This document shows positions 22,621-33,680 of a DNA stretch of 64,000 nt, piece after piece. This DNA is from Annona cherimola. Its lineage: Eukaryota > Streptophyta > Magnoliopsida > Magnoliales > Annonaceae. How positions within the stretch are numbered: position 1 is the stretch's first letter; each line of letters begins with the position of its first letter. Where the stretch lies: NCBI GenBank assembly GCA_030490835.1, contig CM059973.1:55308008-55372007 (forward strand), read 5' to 3'. A model generated the notes under the pieces. The model did no database searches, was not told where the DNA came from, and worked only from the letters and a program-made list of their open reading frames with translations. The position numbers were made by a program, and so were the translations under genes.

Positions 22621-24103
22621 GAGAATTATTTTGCTCATTGTTACATCGTTGAGTGTATGACTGCTCAATTTTTTGCTTTAGTACCTATTTTTGTGAGCAA
22701 AATCCATCCGAGAAATTATTTATGAGAATGATTTTTTAGAGCAAAAGAAATGCATTTTTTTTTAAAATTTGAAATTTAATTTCTTATACTGGAATTGGAT
22801 CCTTCGGTTTCATGATGAGCATTTAAAGCTTTGAAACCATTTCTATATTTGCACGTTTTGTTTGTTGTCTGCTCTCAGAAAGTTCGGTCTAGGTCTTTGA
22901 CTAAGGCTAGTAATGAGTTGCTCAATATTGGCAAAATTCAAACTAGACTGCTTGCTTTCAATAGATTTGCAGACATTGATTGATGAATTTGCATCAATTT
23001 AACTGGCTACGTTTGTTTTAGAGAAGTTTATCATTGGTCCCCTTCTCATGTTTCTGTTCAATGCTTGTTTTAGAGAAGTCTAACTAGCTACATTTTTTTT
23101 GCTTTTGTTATTCTCACTTGATTTCTATGCTCCAAAATAAATGTGATAGTGCTTTTTTCAAATAAAGGAACTTCGTTCTTTAATTAGTTTAGTAGTTCTG
23201 ATTTATATAAGACAATCAGCTTACCTCTACATCAATTGGAATTTGAGTTTATTGCTAATTCAAATTCACTTTTCACATTTGTTTTCCCAAATTGAATGAT
23301 TTAGAATTATTTATTTTTGTTCTGTTTAAATATTTTTGTTATATCCTTCTGCTAATATTGAAATGAAACATTTAAATACTGTTGTTTTTTGATGTGGTAT
23401 CCATATGCTCAATTTCCTTCCTTAATATTTATCTTCTCTAACAATGCTGCTTTTAAATAGAAACAAAATGATGATGAAATTTTTTTTTCTTCGACAAAGT
23501 GAAAATGGTCATGTTTCTCATTAATTACATTTTTCAAGAGATGAGTGTGTTAATTGGAAAAGTTGGATGATAGTCATTTTCACAAATGTGCCAACTTCTA
23601 TTCTAGATAATCCTATTTTATATCCTAACAAAGCATCCTAAGTTTCTTTGAGATTACTCAAAGAAATGAGTTTGGATTTGCAGGCCAATGAAATTTATTG
23701 AGTGCTTCTGAAAGATTTTTGTATGCAGACAAAAATTCAACTAGAAGAGGGTTTTGTTATTTGTTAAACATTGTAAATGCACAACACTCTTGCAAAACCC
23801 TCTTTTGGTACACAAGACCCATAAGATTGCCAAATTGACTCTGTTCTATAACAGTTAATCACATGTTTACTTGTCTTTTACAAATGAATCTTGAGACTGT
23901 ACAAATCAGGGACTAAATATTTTTACATTCAAGGGAAATAGCTTTTAAATCTGAACTTCTTTTTGATTACTCTTGAATGATGCTTGTTTTGCTTCTCTTG
24001 GGTTGGTTTTAGGTTTAAAGTGGGGTAGTGAAAAATCAAAAGAAACAGGGAAGAGTATATTTTCATGGTGCTTTTCCCCCCATAAAATGGTGATCTTGTG
24101 CCA

Positions 24104-24288
24104 TTTTATTGCTAAAGCACATGATATATTGACAAGAAATCAGTAATACATCAGAAATATCAAATATTGATGAACGACCATTTTTATGCCTTCCAATTTT
24201 ATTGCTAAAGCACATGATTTATTGACAAGAAATCAGTGATAAATCACAAATATCAAATATTGATGAATGACCACTTTTATGCCTTCCA
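24104..24288 (+). repeat. Tandem duplication, two units of ~93 bp
   Basis: 24104-24196 and 24197-24288 both start TTTTATTGCTAAAGCACATG and end TTTTATGCCTTCCA, with about six differences. Confidence 0.9.
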
Positions 24289-25462
24289 GCCCATATTACA
24301 TCTCTGCCTCCCACAATTTGTGACCAATAATGGGAATATCTTGAGCCTTTCTTATATTATATGGATGTGAATCTTGGAAAAATTTCATTCCATGCTATCA
24401 AGGATAATTTGAATTTGCATCTAGTTTGAGCATAATGAATAGGTTGAAGTGTAAGCAACTATTTTGAAGGTAAAAATAGTTCAATCATATCATTGCATCA
24501 TTTTGCCAATGAGCCTGTTTTCATGAGTTTTGTAGCAAACAACTCAGTTAAAGTAAGGCATTCATGAAAGGATTATATTTAGTGCGAATGTCTTTCATCT
24601 GCATACTAGTTCCTCCTCCCCTCTTGACTCACTTGGTAAAAAAAAGTGATAAATAGGCACTGAAGTCGTGAATTGCATGAAAACCTGTGTTTTATCTTCT
24701 ATTTTTTATGTAGATGTGGATTTTTGACGCAATTGATGGATATCTCCGCCTTTTACACTTCCATAGTGGCCATAGTGCTCCTCTTTGTATAAGGTTTGAT
24801 TTATTTTTTCTACTTATGCATTAGCATCCTCTCTTCTCGATAATATCCATGATTCCTAGAATCACAGTTATATTAGTTTTCTTTGATGCTGAGAGACTTA
24901 GCATTTTATGATTCTAAGATACTCTACTGAAAATACGGGGCACATTAGGGTTTGTGCATATCCTGCATAGTTGTCCGCTTATCGACATTATCTATGTGGA
25001 TTCTAGTCTTGCACTAAGTTATTTATCAATATTTTTTCTGTCTGTTTTGAACCTCTACTGATTTTTTTGTTGTGTTTAGATGAACAGTTGCCGCTCTTGA
25101 TTAGCTTTGTAGCTAACCTGCTATTGTCTCTATCATGGCCAGGTGCGGACTGGAGCAACTTGCTAGAAGGGAGGTTTCTATATCTTTTTTTTGCTATGTC
25201 TTTCAACTTGATATAAGAATAATTGCTATTTTGGTGCAAGAGTTTACTATGAGTCAGGGAAATCTTATATTGTTTAGGATTTCAACTTGCTAAAGTGATA
25301 ATGCCCACATGCTAAAGTGATAAATGGAAGTTGTTTAGCTAATGGTTTACTTTTTATGCTCTTAGCAAGTATGCATAAATTTCTCTTATTAAGAGAAGTG
25401 ATTTAGCTTTTTATAGACTTTTCCATTTTCTAGCTTCTTTCCATTGCTTTGCCCCACTACTT

Positions 25463-25514
25463 ATATTTATTTATGATCATATATTAATATATTTATTTAT
25501 GATCATATATTAAT
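25463..25514 (+). repeat. Two tandem 26-bp units
   Basis: ATATTTATTTATGATCATAT... is repeated exactly with a period of 26 bp. Confidence 0.85.
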
Positions 25515-26797
25515 CTGCAGGGTTGAGATGTGGTTGATGGATGCTTGGATGGTGGAATCTTAGAGAGGTTGTAAGGATGCACATTAAAAGGTGAGCAGCT
25601 TGCACTTGCTTTGCAAAGCTGGTCCTAGAATTTTTAGATTTTGATTTTGGTTTAGCCTTTTAGAGAAATCATTAAAGGTTCAAATTTTTAGATTTGCTTA
25701 AGTTTTGACTTGATTTTCAGATGATAAAAGATCTCTTGAGTAGGTTACATGATGATCTAGTTTTGTTTACTTTGACAAGTTGAAGAACTAGTTGTAAGGA
25801 AAGGGAGTTTAAAGAGAAGCTTATGTTAAAACACCCTATAATGTTAATGATCTCTTGACCATGATGATGAAATTTGACAGATTGCAACATTTTATATTTA
25901 CTAGTAGCATCTTAAATTTGTAAATTTGGTGTGGAAAATTTTCTTACATTGCTAGGTAGTGGAAAGTTGTATAGTTAGATATTGTTAGTGGTGACAAACA
26001 TTATGTTTTCTGAAAAATCATATCATGAAATCAAAAATATTTGTATACTTGAATTTTAAAGAAGTGTAAGAAATGGTTCAACATGTTTTAATCAAGATCA
26101 TTTTTTTGTGTACTTGAATATTAATGTCATGAGATAGATGCCTCTTCATTTTGGATTGTCTCGAGCTTTTAAATTTAATAATTTTTTTAGTTGTTTAAAA
26201 TATGAAATTAAAGTGTGTTTAAAATTATAATTTCTATAATTTCTATAGGTGTATTTTAATTTTTATAGATTTTTAAAATGTGAAAGCAATTATTTTTTTT
26301 TAAATTCTTTTATTTCTAGCAGCCTAATTTAAACCTGTCACTAAAACTATATTTTTAGCGATTATTATATTTTATTGACACTAAAGCATTCATTCTGTGA
26401 CAGTGTATTTTTATATTGCTAAATGAGTGCATTAGTGACAAAAAGCTATTTCTGTCACAAATACTTTTCGTGACAGGCTTACGGCATCCAAATTTTGTGA
26501 CAGAACAAACTGTTGCTAAAACTTTTAGTGAAAAGATCTGCACTTATAGTGACAAAAATTCATGTCGCTAAAAGCTACTTTTCTTGTAGTGATCGTAGCA
26601 TCCGATTTTAGGCCTACTTTAATCCTTAAATCAAAATCCATTCTTTTCATTTTGTTTAGTCTCATTTGTTTTATCGAAGTACGAGAAATTGTTTCAATTG
26701 GGTTGTGCCTGCTTTAAAATATTTATAATGAATGCTTGTATGAATGTAAGTTTTTATAATATTTTAATGATTGATGAAATTATACAACTACATTATT

Positions 26798-27051
26798 GAG
26801 GGTGCGTTTGGAAAGTAATACAACTTTTGGTGTAAAAGTTTTTTAATTAAAAGAAAATATGTGATCTAACAGGAATAACGAGAAGGAATGAAAAGAATAA
26901 AGTGATAGGTTAATTGTATAGATAGATGTATAAAAATAATTAAAAAGTAGAATAGTTTGTATAAGAAGATATGAAAAAATAATTAAAAAAAGATAATTGT
27001 GGAAAGTGAAAAGTTTTGAAGAAAAATTTTACATTAAAGCAAACGCACTCT
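26798..27051. mobile_element. Short TIR element (hAT-like MITE), copy 1
   Basis: Starts GAGGGTGCGTTTGGAAAG and ends AAGCAAACGCACTC, so the ends are inverted repeats of about 13 bp. The interior (AGAATAAAGT...TTAATTGTATAGAT...AATTAAAAAGTAGA) recurs at 35390-35653 and 46341-46631. No coding capacity. A target duplication is not convincing. Confidence 0.65.
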
Positions 27052-28892
27052 TAGTATCATCTATATTACTATGAAAACTTTTTCATTTGTCTAATAATAA
27101 TGTGCATGACCCCTACTTATAATTGTACAAAATTAACATAATAAAATAATTTAATAGAAAATATCAATTTTAAAAGTAGTATTATTGTTAATTTGTGGAT
27201 AAATAATTTTATAAAGTATTATTATATTTTAACAAAAATGTGAATGGGTTTAAATATAATCCCTAATTTTCACTTGACTATATTTATTTCTAAGCCATGA
27301 CCTATACATATTTGATTCGGATGAAACATAATTTCCAAATGAAACAAATAATATTAAATACAATTAATGAATTGAATTTTGCATCAATAATCAATGTATC
27401 AAAAATGAAAAGGGTTACATAAAATCGCTTTTAAGTAACCCAGTTACAAGCGGACCTTATTTATAATAATACGTAAAATATAAAAATTATGTAGATTTTT
27501 CTGCACGTTCATAAGCATGTTATAATAATATTCAAAGGAATAGGCGAGGGTGCAACTGAAGTAAGGGTGGAATTGACAGCAAATGCGCCACTTTATAATA
27601 AAATCAAATTTCAGCTCACTAGTTTCGTTTAGAGTCGGTTTGTTTAACTAGAACAAGTTCCACCAAAATAGAATATGTATGCACATAAAAAAAAATCAAA
27701 TATGTATGAATATAAAAAAGTACATAACACATAACAAAATTATTTATTTTATATAACAATTTTGACGTGGTTAATTTGAACATCTAAACTATCCAAAATA
27801 TCAAATGTATGTCATAGTTGATTTTATATTGTTATATATATAAATTGGTCCCGCTTCTATGAAACTTCTTTTCTATATAACCTCCTTCATATTTAAAATC
27901 TTGATGGTTGATAGAAAATTCACTCAATTTATTATATTTAGCATTATTTATGGTATCTTAAAAGTAACTTTATTTGTCTAATATCACTGTATATGGGCCT
28001 CGTTGAAAATAAATGTAACAAAATTGTTTAATTGTAAATATTAATTTTAAAGTTATATTTTCAACACGTAAACAGTCTAAAATATCATTTCTATATGGAT
28101 AAATGATTCTGTAAAGTATTATTACATTCTATTATATGTGTAAATGGATCTAACCTTTTTTCATAATTTATATATAAATATTTTTCAACAAATATGACTT
28201 ATAAACATACTTGATGAGAATGAAACTTGTTCTCCTAGATTAACAAATGATGTTAAATATAATAAATAGATTGTATTTTTCAACAATGATCAAAATCTTA
28301 AAAATTAAAGGGGTTAACATAGTTCTGTTTCTATATAACCTAGTTATATAAAGGTAGATCCATACATAAATATATCTAAATATTTTTATAATTTACATAA
28401 AAAATTAATATCCAAAGGTAAATATGGCTCACCAAGACTTGGATTCAAATATTTTTGTTATCATGATAAAATAAATAATTTTACATCATATAACCGATGA
28501 AATCCTGATTTTATTATAGTTTTAGGGCTCATTTATAGCCAATTATAGTTTACTGTACGCTAGCATATCTCATCTCTTGAACCATGTATAGATAAGGTAA
28601 TAATTCAATCTAGCTAGGCTATGTGCTTTATTTTTTATATAAAATTTTGTATACCTAAATCATTTATTTTAATTAACACTACTTAGCATGATACCCAAAC
28701 AAACCTTTGTTAAAAATTTATAATTGATCGTTAAAGTAGTCTCTTTTAAGAGTGAATATACAACTGTCAATTTTTAAAATATTTTTTAATACATAGTATA
28801 TATAAGTTTCCAGTACGTGTTATTTTTAAATCATAAATAATGCACGTAGATAAACCTGATACATCGTTTGGATTAAAAAAATTAAAATAAAA
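27052..28892. repeat. AT-rich region with two diverged ~380-bp copies
   Basis: 27075-27450 and 27965-28365 align as old duplicates (TTTGTCTAATA, AAAGTATTATTA, GTAAATGGATC / GTGAATGGGTT, AAAGGGGTTA / AAAGGGTTA). A partial third copy is at 31905-32050 and a fragment near 29460-29525. A different segment at 28738-28885 pairs with 20453-20590 and 31712-31850. No gene supported. Confidence 0.55.
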
Positions 28893-29290
28893 GGATAATT
28901 TGCAAATATACCAGCATAATTTCGAATTTACAAATTAACCCCACATAATTTGACAATAATTGCAAATATACTTGTGCCATTATGACACGTTAGTGCACTA
29001 TCACAACATGGATATATTTGTAAAGGTTCGCAAATTATATGAGTAAATTTGCAAAAATTAAATATACTTATTAAATTTTTAAAATTGCAAATATACCTAT
29101 ATAGTTTGCAAACCTTTTGCAAACCTTCGCAAATATACCTACGTCATAATGGCGTAGTAACGACGTCGTAATGACATGAGTATATTTGCAATTATTGTCA
29201 AACTCTGGAGGGTAATTTGCAGTTTTTGAAACTATAAGGATGTATTTACAATTATGGTCAAACTAAGTGGGTATATTAACAAATCACCCA
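28893..29290. mobile_element. Short TIR element, 398 bp, with 8-bp flanking duplication
   Basis: The left end GGATAATTTGCAAATATACC and right end GGGTATATTAACAAATCACCC are inverted repeats of about 20 bp. Both ends are flanked by AAATAAAA (28885-28892 and 29291-29298), an 8-bp duplication as hAT elements make, though an AT-rich match could be chance. Internal TTTGCAAATATAC words repeat in both orientations. No ORF. Confidence 0.65.
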
Positions 29291-30962
29291 AATAAAAAAG
29301 TGGTCCATGTAGCCTGACTGTAATATTGAATCATTACCTTCATATAAAGAATGTATTGGATAGTACAGATGTTGAATTAATGGTTGTGAAATAGGTATAT
29401 AGATTAAAATGATTTTTGTTTTAAGAATTTTATCACTTCATCAAATGCGGACCATAAGGCCTGTACAAATAGTTGATTTGGATTAAATTTAACTCTTTTG
29501 ACTAAACAGATAATTCTAAATTACAATGTGCTAGGTAGATATATATCATCATGGAGGTTAACATGATTGAAACCCTTTGTGGTTTCTAACCATAAATTAC
29601 TTTTACTTTCCTAAAAGTACTTATTTGAGGAAAATTTTGCGCAATGAAAAATGTATGGTATACACTTAAGTAATGATGAAAATCTGTGTAATGTATGTAA
29701 CCCCACAAATAACCTACGGCGGTGCATGAAAAACGTCGCGCTGGCTAGCTTTACTCACGTGTTCCATCATCACGAACACTAATTGCTCTGATTTGATTTT
29801 CAACCATGATGCACACCACTTCCAGACACAACAAATCCTTCTAACGCTTTCCAACGGAGCTTGTCTTTCGATATATCTAAAGCTGATTATATTACATTTA
29901 CATATGCTTTATCTTTCACTCTCATTGTGAGTTCATACCATTCAATTCAATGGATGTTTGCTTTGGTTATCAACACATGCAGGTCTAAATTATGATAGTA
30001 ATTACTATGATTATTCTTAGTGCAAATCAGCAGGTCAGGAGCTGATCTGCACAGGATTATTCTTCTTCTATTACAAAAGTTATTTTCTATGATTTCAAAA
30101 GGTCACACAAAGGCACGCATCAACTTTTACTCTTTGTTTCCATCTAACAGAAAGAAAAAGGGTGAAATATTGTGCAATTGAAAAATGTAATATGAGATAA
30201 TGTTAACAAAATGTAGATTAGTTATTTAAAATATAAATAATAAATGAGAAAACGATTGGGACGAACATCGCAGTGCCAGATTTTAGTTTGGTATCTTGAA
30301 AATATTCGAAATCAGATTGAATTGTATACATCTGAATCAGATTGCCCAACCTTTTTGCTCAAACCATCCCAAAATTATAAAACATATAGAATGAGTAGAA
30401 TCCAATTTTAGGAACTAAAGTTTTTTTTTTTTTTTTTGTTCTCATTTTCTAACCCAACTAAATCCATTTTCTGATCGAGTTGGTTAAATTCCTGTTGATT
30501 AACTCACCCGATATATTTACATCCCCTAGCTATTCACTACCATGCTTAGGAGATTTGATGATCATGATGGCCCTACCTAGCTAGCATTTGGAGATGACAA
30601 GGAATTGAAGGACCCACGATTTCTTCATCATCATCATCAGCCACTATTCACGGCGAGGGTTAAAGTATTTTTCCCTTCAATTTTTACCAATATACATGGT
30701 AATATGGATGTAAGTGGGATTCATAAATCATATGCATATGTATGTTTTGATTACACGGCCCATTTGGACAATCAAATACTTGACGAAGGTATACTCTAAT
30801 AAATAAGTAACTAAGACAATGTGTCACCTAACTTCAAACCACAAATCTCCATATCCTAACACTCTATACACACCACGCACTCATGTTAGGTCACAGAAAT
30901 GGCGATAATCACATGCATATATTATAGAAGCTCTTATATTCCAGAGACTTGCTGAAGTCATC
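29291..30962. other. Unassigned intergenic DNA
   Basis: No gene can be supported. About 29715-29860 is less AT-rich, with ACGGCGGTGCATG and ACGTCGCGCTGGC, and may be a worn gene fragment. An 18-T run lies near 30421-30438. A 64-codon frame at 30605-30799 would start at TTG and has no recognisable domain. Confidence 0.4.
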
Positions 30963-31331
30963 ATGCCATCAGCACGCCCGACAAAGCGTCGGAGCCATAG
31001 ACAAGGTCACCCTTCGGAGCGTGGGCCACCGCACGCTGTGCCGGCCGAAATGCCGACACACATCATGAGCTTATGTCCAATCTACAAATACCTCAACAAC
31101 ATTGCGGCCCACATGGAAAACGATATCAAGATGAGAAAACAAGATAAGTTTGTCATTTCCTTTCAATTTTCACCTGCAACTACTGGTTTTGTATACGGTG
31201 ATATCCTTCATGGTACCGAGATATTTCAAAGTGCATCTCTGTTTCGAGCACATGTTGATGATTACACCAAAAATTTAACCATTTTTTTGGTTAACATAAT
31301 TTATTTTAACATAGTATTAAAAATTATTTAA
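30963..31331 (+). other. Isolated GC-rich patch inside a 122-codon open frame
   Basis: From 30963 to about 31070 the GC content jumps (CACGCCCGACAAAGCGTCGG, GGCCACCGCACGCTGTGCC, GGCCGAAATGCCGACAC) within very AT-rich DNA, then falls again. The frame begins with ATG (MPSARPTKRR) and is basic, then becomes hydrophobic and AT-driven at its C-terminus (FLVNIIYFNIVLKII). I recognise no domain. It could be an exon or repeat fragment dropped into the region rather than a gene. Confidence 0.25.
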
Positions 31332-33084
31332 ATCAAATTCATAGGGGAGCCTTGCTTGAAAATGTGTATAAACCATATGAGAATCATGAAAAATGATTAG
31401 ATTTTATGCATACATTAAAATATAACAATAGTTTTGTCAAAAATGTAAGTTTGAGATTGGTATATAAATTAAACCATTTTATTTACTTGATTTCACACAT
31501 GTTATAAAGGGTGATGGATTTAATACTTATGGTAAGCAGGGATAAACTCATATTATTTTAATATGTTATTTTAAAATATATTTTTTACATCTAAGCTATT
31601 TATAAAATTTAATGCATCTTTTTTTTTTTTTTTTGATGAGGAAATTTAGTGCATCTTATTTTATCATGTTATCAAAAATAATTTTCATTGAAGGCTTATA
31701 CCTTAAAAATAGCATCTTTCGAGAGTAAATATAGAACAATTAAAATTTTGTATAGCATATAAAAGTATGCAATGCATGTAACTTTTAGAATCATAAATAA
31801 ATATACGAAGATAAACATAATAAATAGTTTGAATTTAAAAAATATTTTCAAATTAGAAAAACAAAAGTAAGCGTGATGCCTCCATGCTTACGTAAAGTAT
31901 TTAACCATTACCTTGACCATGCACATATTTGATTTAGATAAAACTTAATTTCCTAACTAAATAAATAATTCTAAATAAATTAAACAGATTGTATTTTGAT
32001 TCATCATCACAGTTTATAAAAAATAAGGGTAAAATAATGAAATCCTCAATGGTAACTGCAACATTGAACTATTTTCCTAACCACTCATTTATAAAATATT
32101 GTTTCCAAAAATACCTTTATTATAAACCGCCAATATAAGAGTTTTTCAGGGAGTCAAACCCCTGTCCGTCAGATGGCGGTGATCAACAGAAATCATTATT
32201 ACATTGCTTGGATTATATTTATACGAATTGGAAGATTCAATCAAAGTTGACGATAAGGTTAGTTTTTTGATATTTGGTTTGAGAATTTGGATTTGAAAAT
32301 TTTAAAACAGAGATTATAACCAAAGTTGCATGTTCTTTTAAAATATAAAAACAACAAAAAGTGAAAGTTGTCTAATGGAAGAAGAAGAATCTTAAATCTA
32401 AAAAATTGAAATCCATGGCAACTGAACATGCCCTTGATAAACAAAACTATAAATGGGGCATCATTGAAAACTAGATAATTATGAGAATAAATTGTAAAAT
32501 CACCAAAAAGATGGGGGATAAATACAAATAGACTAAGAAATTGTCGACACGTCATTAACTATTTCGATCCCCTTTCCAATACTGCGCTAGAAAGGCAACG
32601 CAAACTGGCTTTACAACTCAAGAAGATACGAGAATCGTGCTAGAAATGCATTGACTCTCTATATCTCGATCTTTCTCTTTCTATCTTGTGAAGGGAGGGT
32701 TGAATTTCTTCTCTTCTATTATTAAAGCTTTTGACTTGGATCAGAAATTTCAAAAAAGGTTTGCACAGCGCTTTCTAAAAAAATTGGGGCTAAGGTCATT
32801 GAAGCCGCCTCCACGACCTAAATTGACCAAAGGGTGTATGCTTTTGCATTTTGTAGTCTACCAATGATTTTAATCGAAGGTGTGGAAAAGGAGAAACCAA
32901 CAGAAATTGAGCAATAAAGACACATATAGTGGTGATGATTTTAGTTGGATGTGAGGCAAAGGAGAAACAGACAGACAATAAACACTATAGATATGTAGCG
33001 GTGTTCAAATAAAGTAAGATACGGAGAATCTACTTCTTCTTCTTCTATATTGCAGGAGAAAGAAATTTCAATGCATAGGATGTA
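31332..33084. other. AT-rich intergenic DNA with old repeat copies
   Basis: Contains partial copies of the dispersed AT-rich family (31712-31850 and 31905-32050) and the small poly(T) insertion at 31621-31641. Near 32145-32175, GGAGTCAAACCCCTGTCC reads on the minus strand like a pol III B box, but no A box or tRNA fold was found. No gene supported. Confidence 0.4.
31621..31641 (-). mobile_element. Tail-only retroposon stub with 16-bp target duplication
   Basis: AAATTTAATGCATCTT (31605-31620) and AAATTTAGTGCATCTT (31642-31657) flank a T14 run plus GATGAGG. Read on the minus strand this is CCTCATC followed by poly(A). It is what an extremely 5'-truncated LINE- or SINE-type insertion would leave. 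Confidence 0.45.
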
Positions 33085-33680
33085 AAATCTTATTTTTTAT
33101 ATTTTTTCGAAATTTTTTTATAAGATTGTTAATATAGTTGTATTTAATCTATAAGCCAAAATTTACCATTTTTGAATATGTGTATTTTTTTTTTAATTTT
33201 TTAAAAACAACAGTATTTTAGCCATTTTAAGTGACTAAAATACAACTATTTTTAAAAAATAAAAAATAAATATTTATATATCTCCAAAAATTGTAAAGCT
33301 TAATACATAAGTTAAATACACCTAGGTTAACAATCTTATAAAAAATATTTTTTAAAAAATATAAAAATGAGGTTTTGCACAAACTTCATTTTTTATATAT
33401 TTTTTGAAATTTTTTTTATAAGATTGTTAATATAGTTGTATTTAATCTATAAGCTAAATTTTACTTTTTTTGGATATGGGTATATATATTTTTGATTTTT
33501 TTGAAAACAAGGATACTTTATCCATTTTAAGTGGCTAAAATACCCCTATTTTTAAAAAATAAAAATAAAAATTTATATATTTTTAAAAAATTCTAAAACT
33601 TAATACATATGTTAAATACACCTAGTTAACAATCTTATAAAAAAAAATTCAAAAAACATATTAAAAATAGGGTTTTGCAC
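33085..33680. mobile_element. Two tandem hairpin (foldback/MITE-like) elements
   Basis: Each unit opens with TTATAAGATTGTTAA and closes with TTAACAATCTTATAA (33118-33132/33327-33341 and 33417-33431/33626-33640). The arms extend roughly 50-65 bp outward and inward. Even the centre is near-palindromic (ATTTTAGCCATTTTAAGTG / GTGGCTAAAATAC). The two units are direct repeats of each other about 299 bp apart. No ORF. Confidence 0.75.

Larger units (their letters stand above)
22621..26330. other. CACTA interior, intron-like, no coding region recognised
   Basis: T-rich on the plus strand, with frequent stops in all frames. Possible exon scraps occur near 24720-24790 and 25520-25590, after TATGTAG and TAATCTGCAG. 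Small tandem repeats occur at 24104-24288 and 25463-25514. No tnpA- or tnpD-like domain seen. Confidence 0.4.
21584..26591. mobile_element. CACTA (En/Spm)-type DNA transposon, non-autonomous, ~5.0 kb
   Basis: The right end reads TTTTCTTGTAGTG, the complement of the plant CACTA terminus CACTACAAGAAAA, followed inward by AGCGACA/GTGACA subterminal repeats (26330-26580). The left end at 21584 is CACTATTTTTTAAGAAAAAT, continuing into GCGACG and TGTGACA repeats. So the termini match but the left one has an altered segment after CACTA. The flanking triplets (TTA left, ATC right) do not form a clear 3-bp target duplication. No transposase frame is visible; the interior is T-rich and intron-like. Confidence 0.75.

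Noticed and set aside
32145..32185. tRNA or SINE B-box-like GGGTTTGACTCCC on the minus strand
   Set aside because: No A box, acceptor stem or cloverleaf could be found around it.
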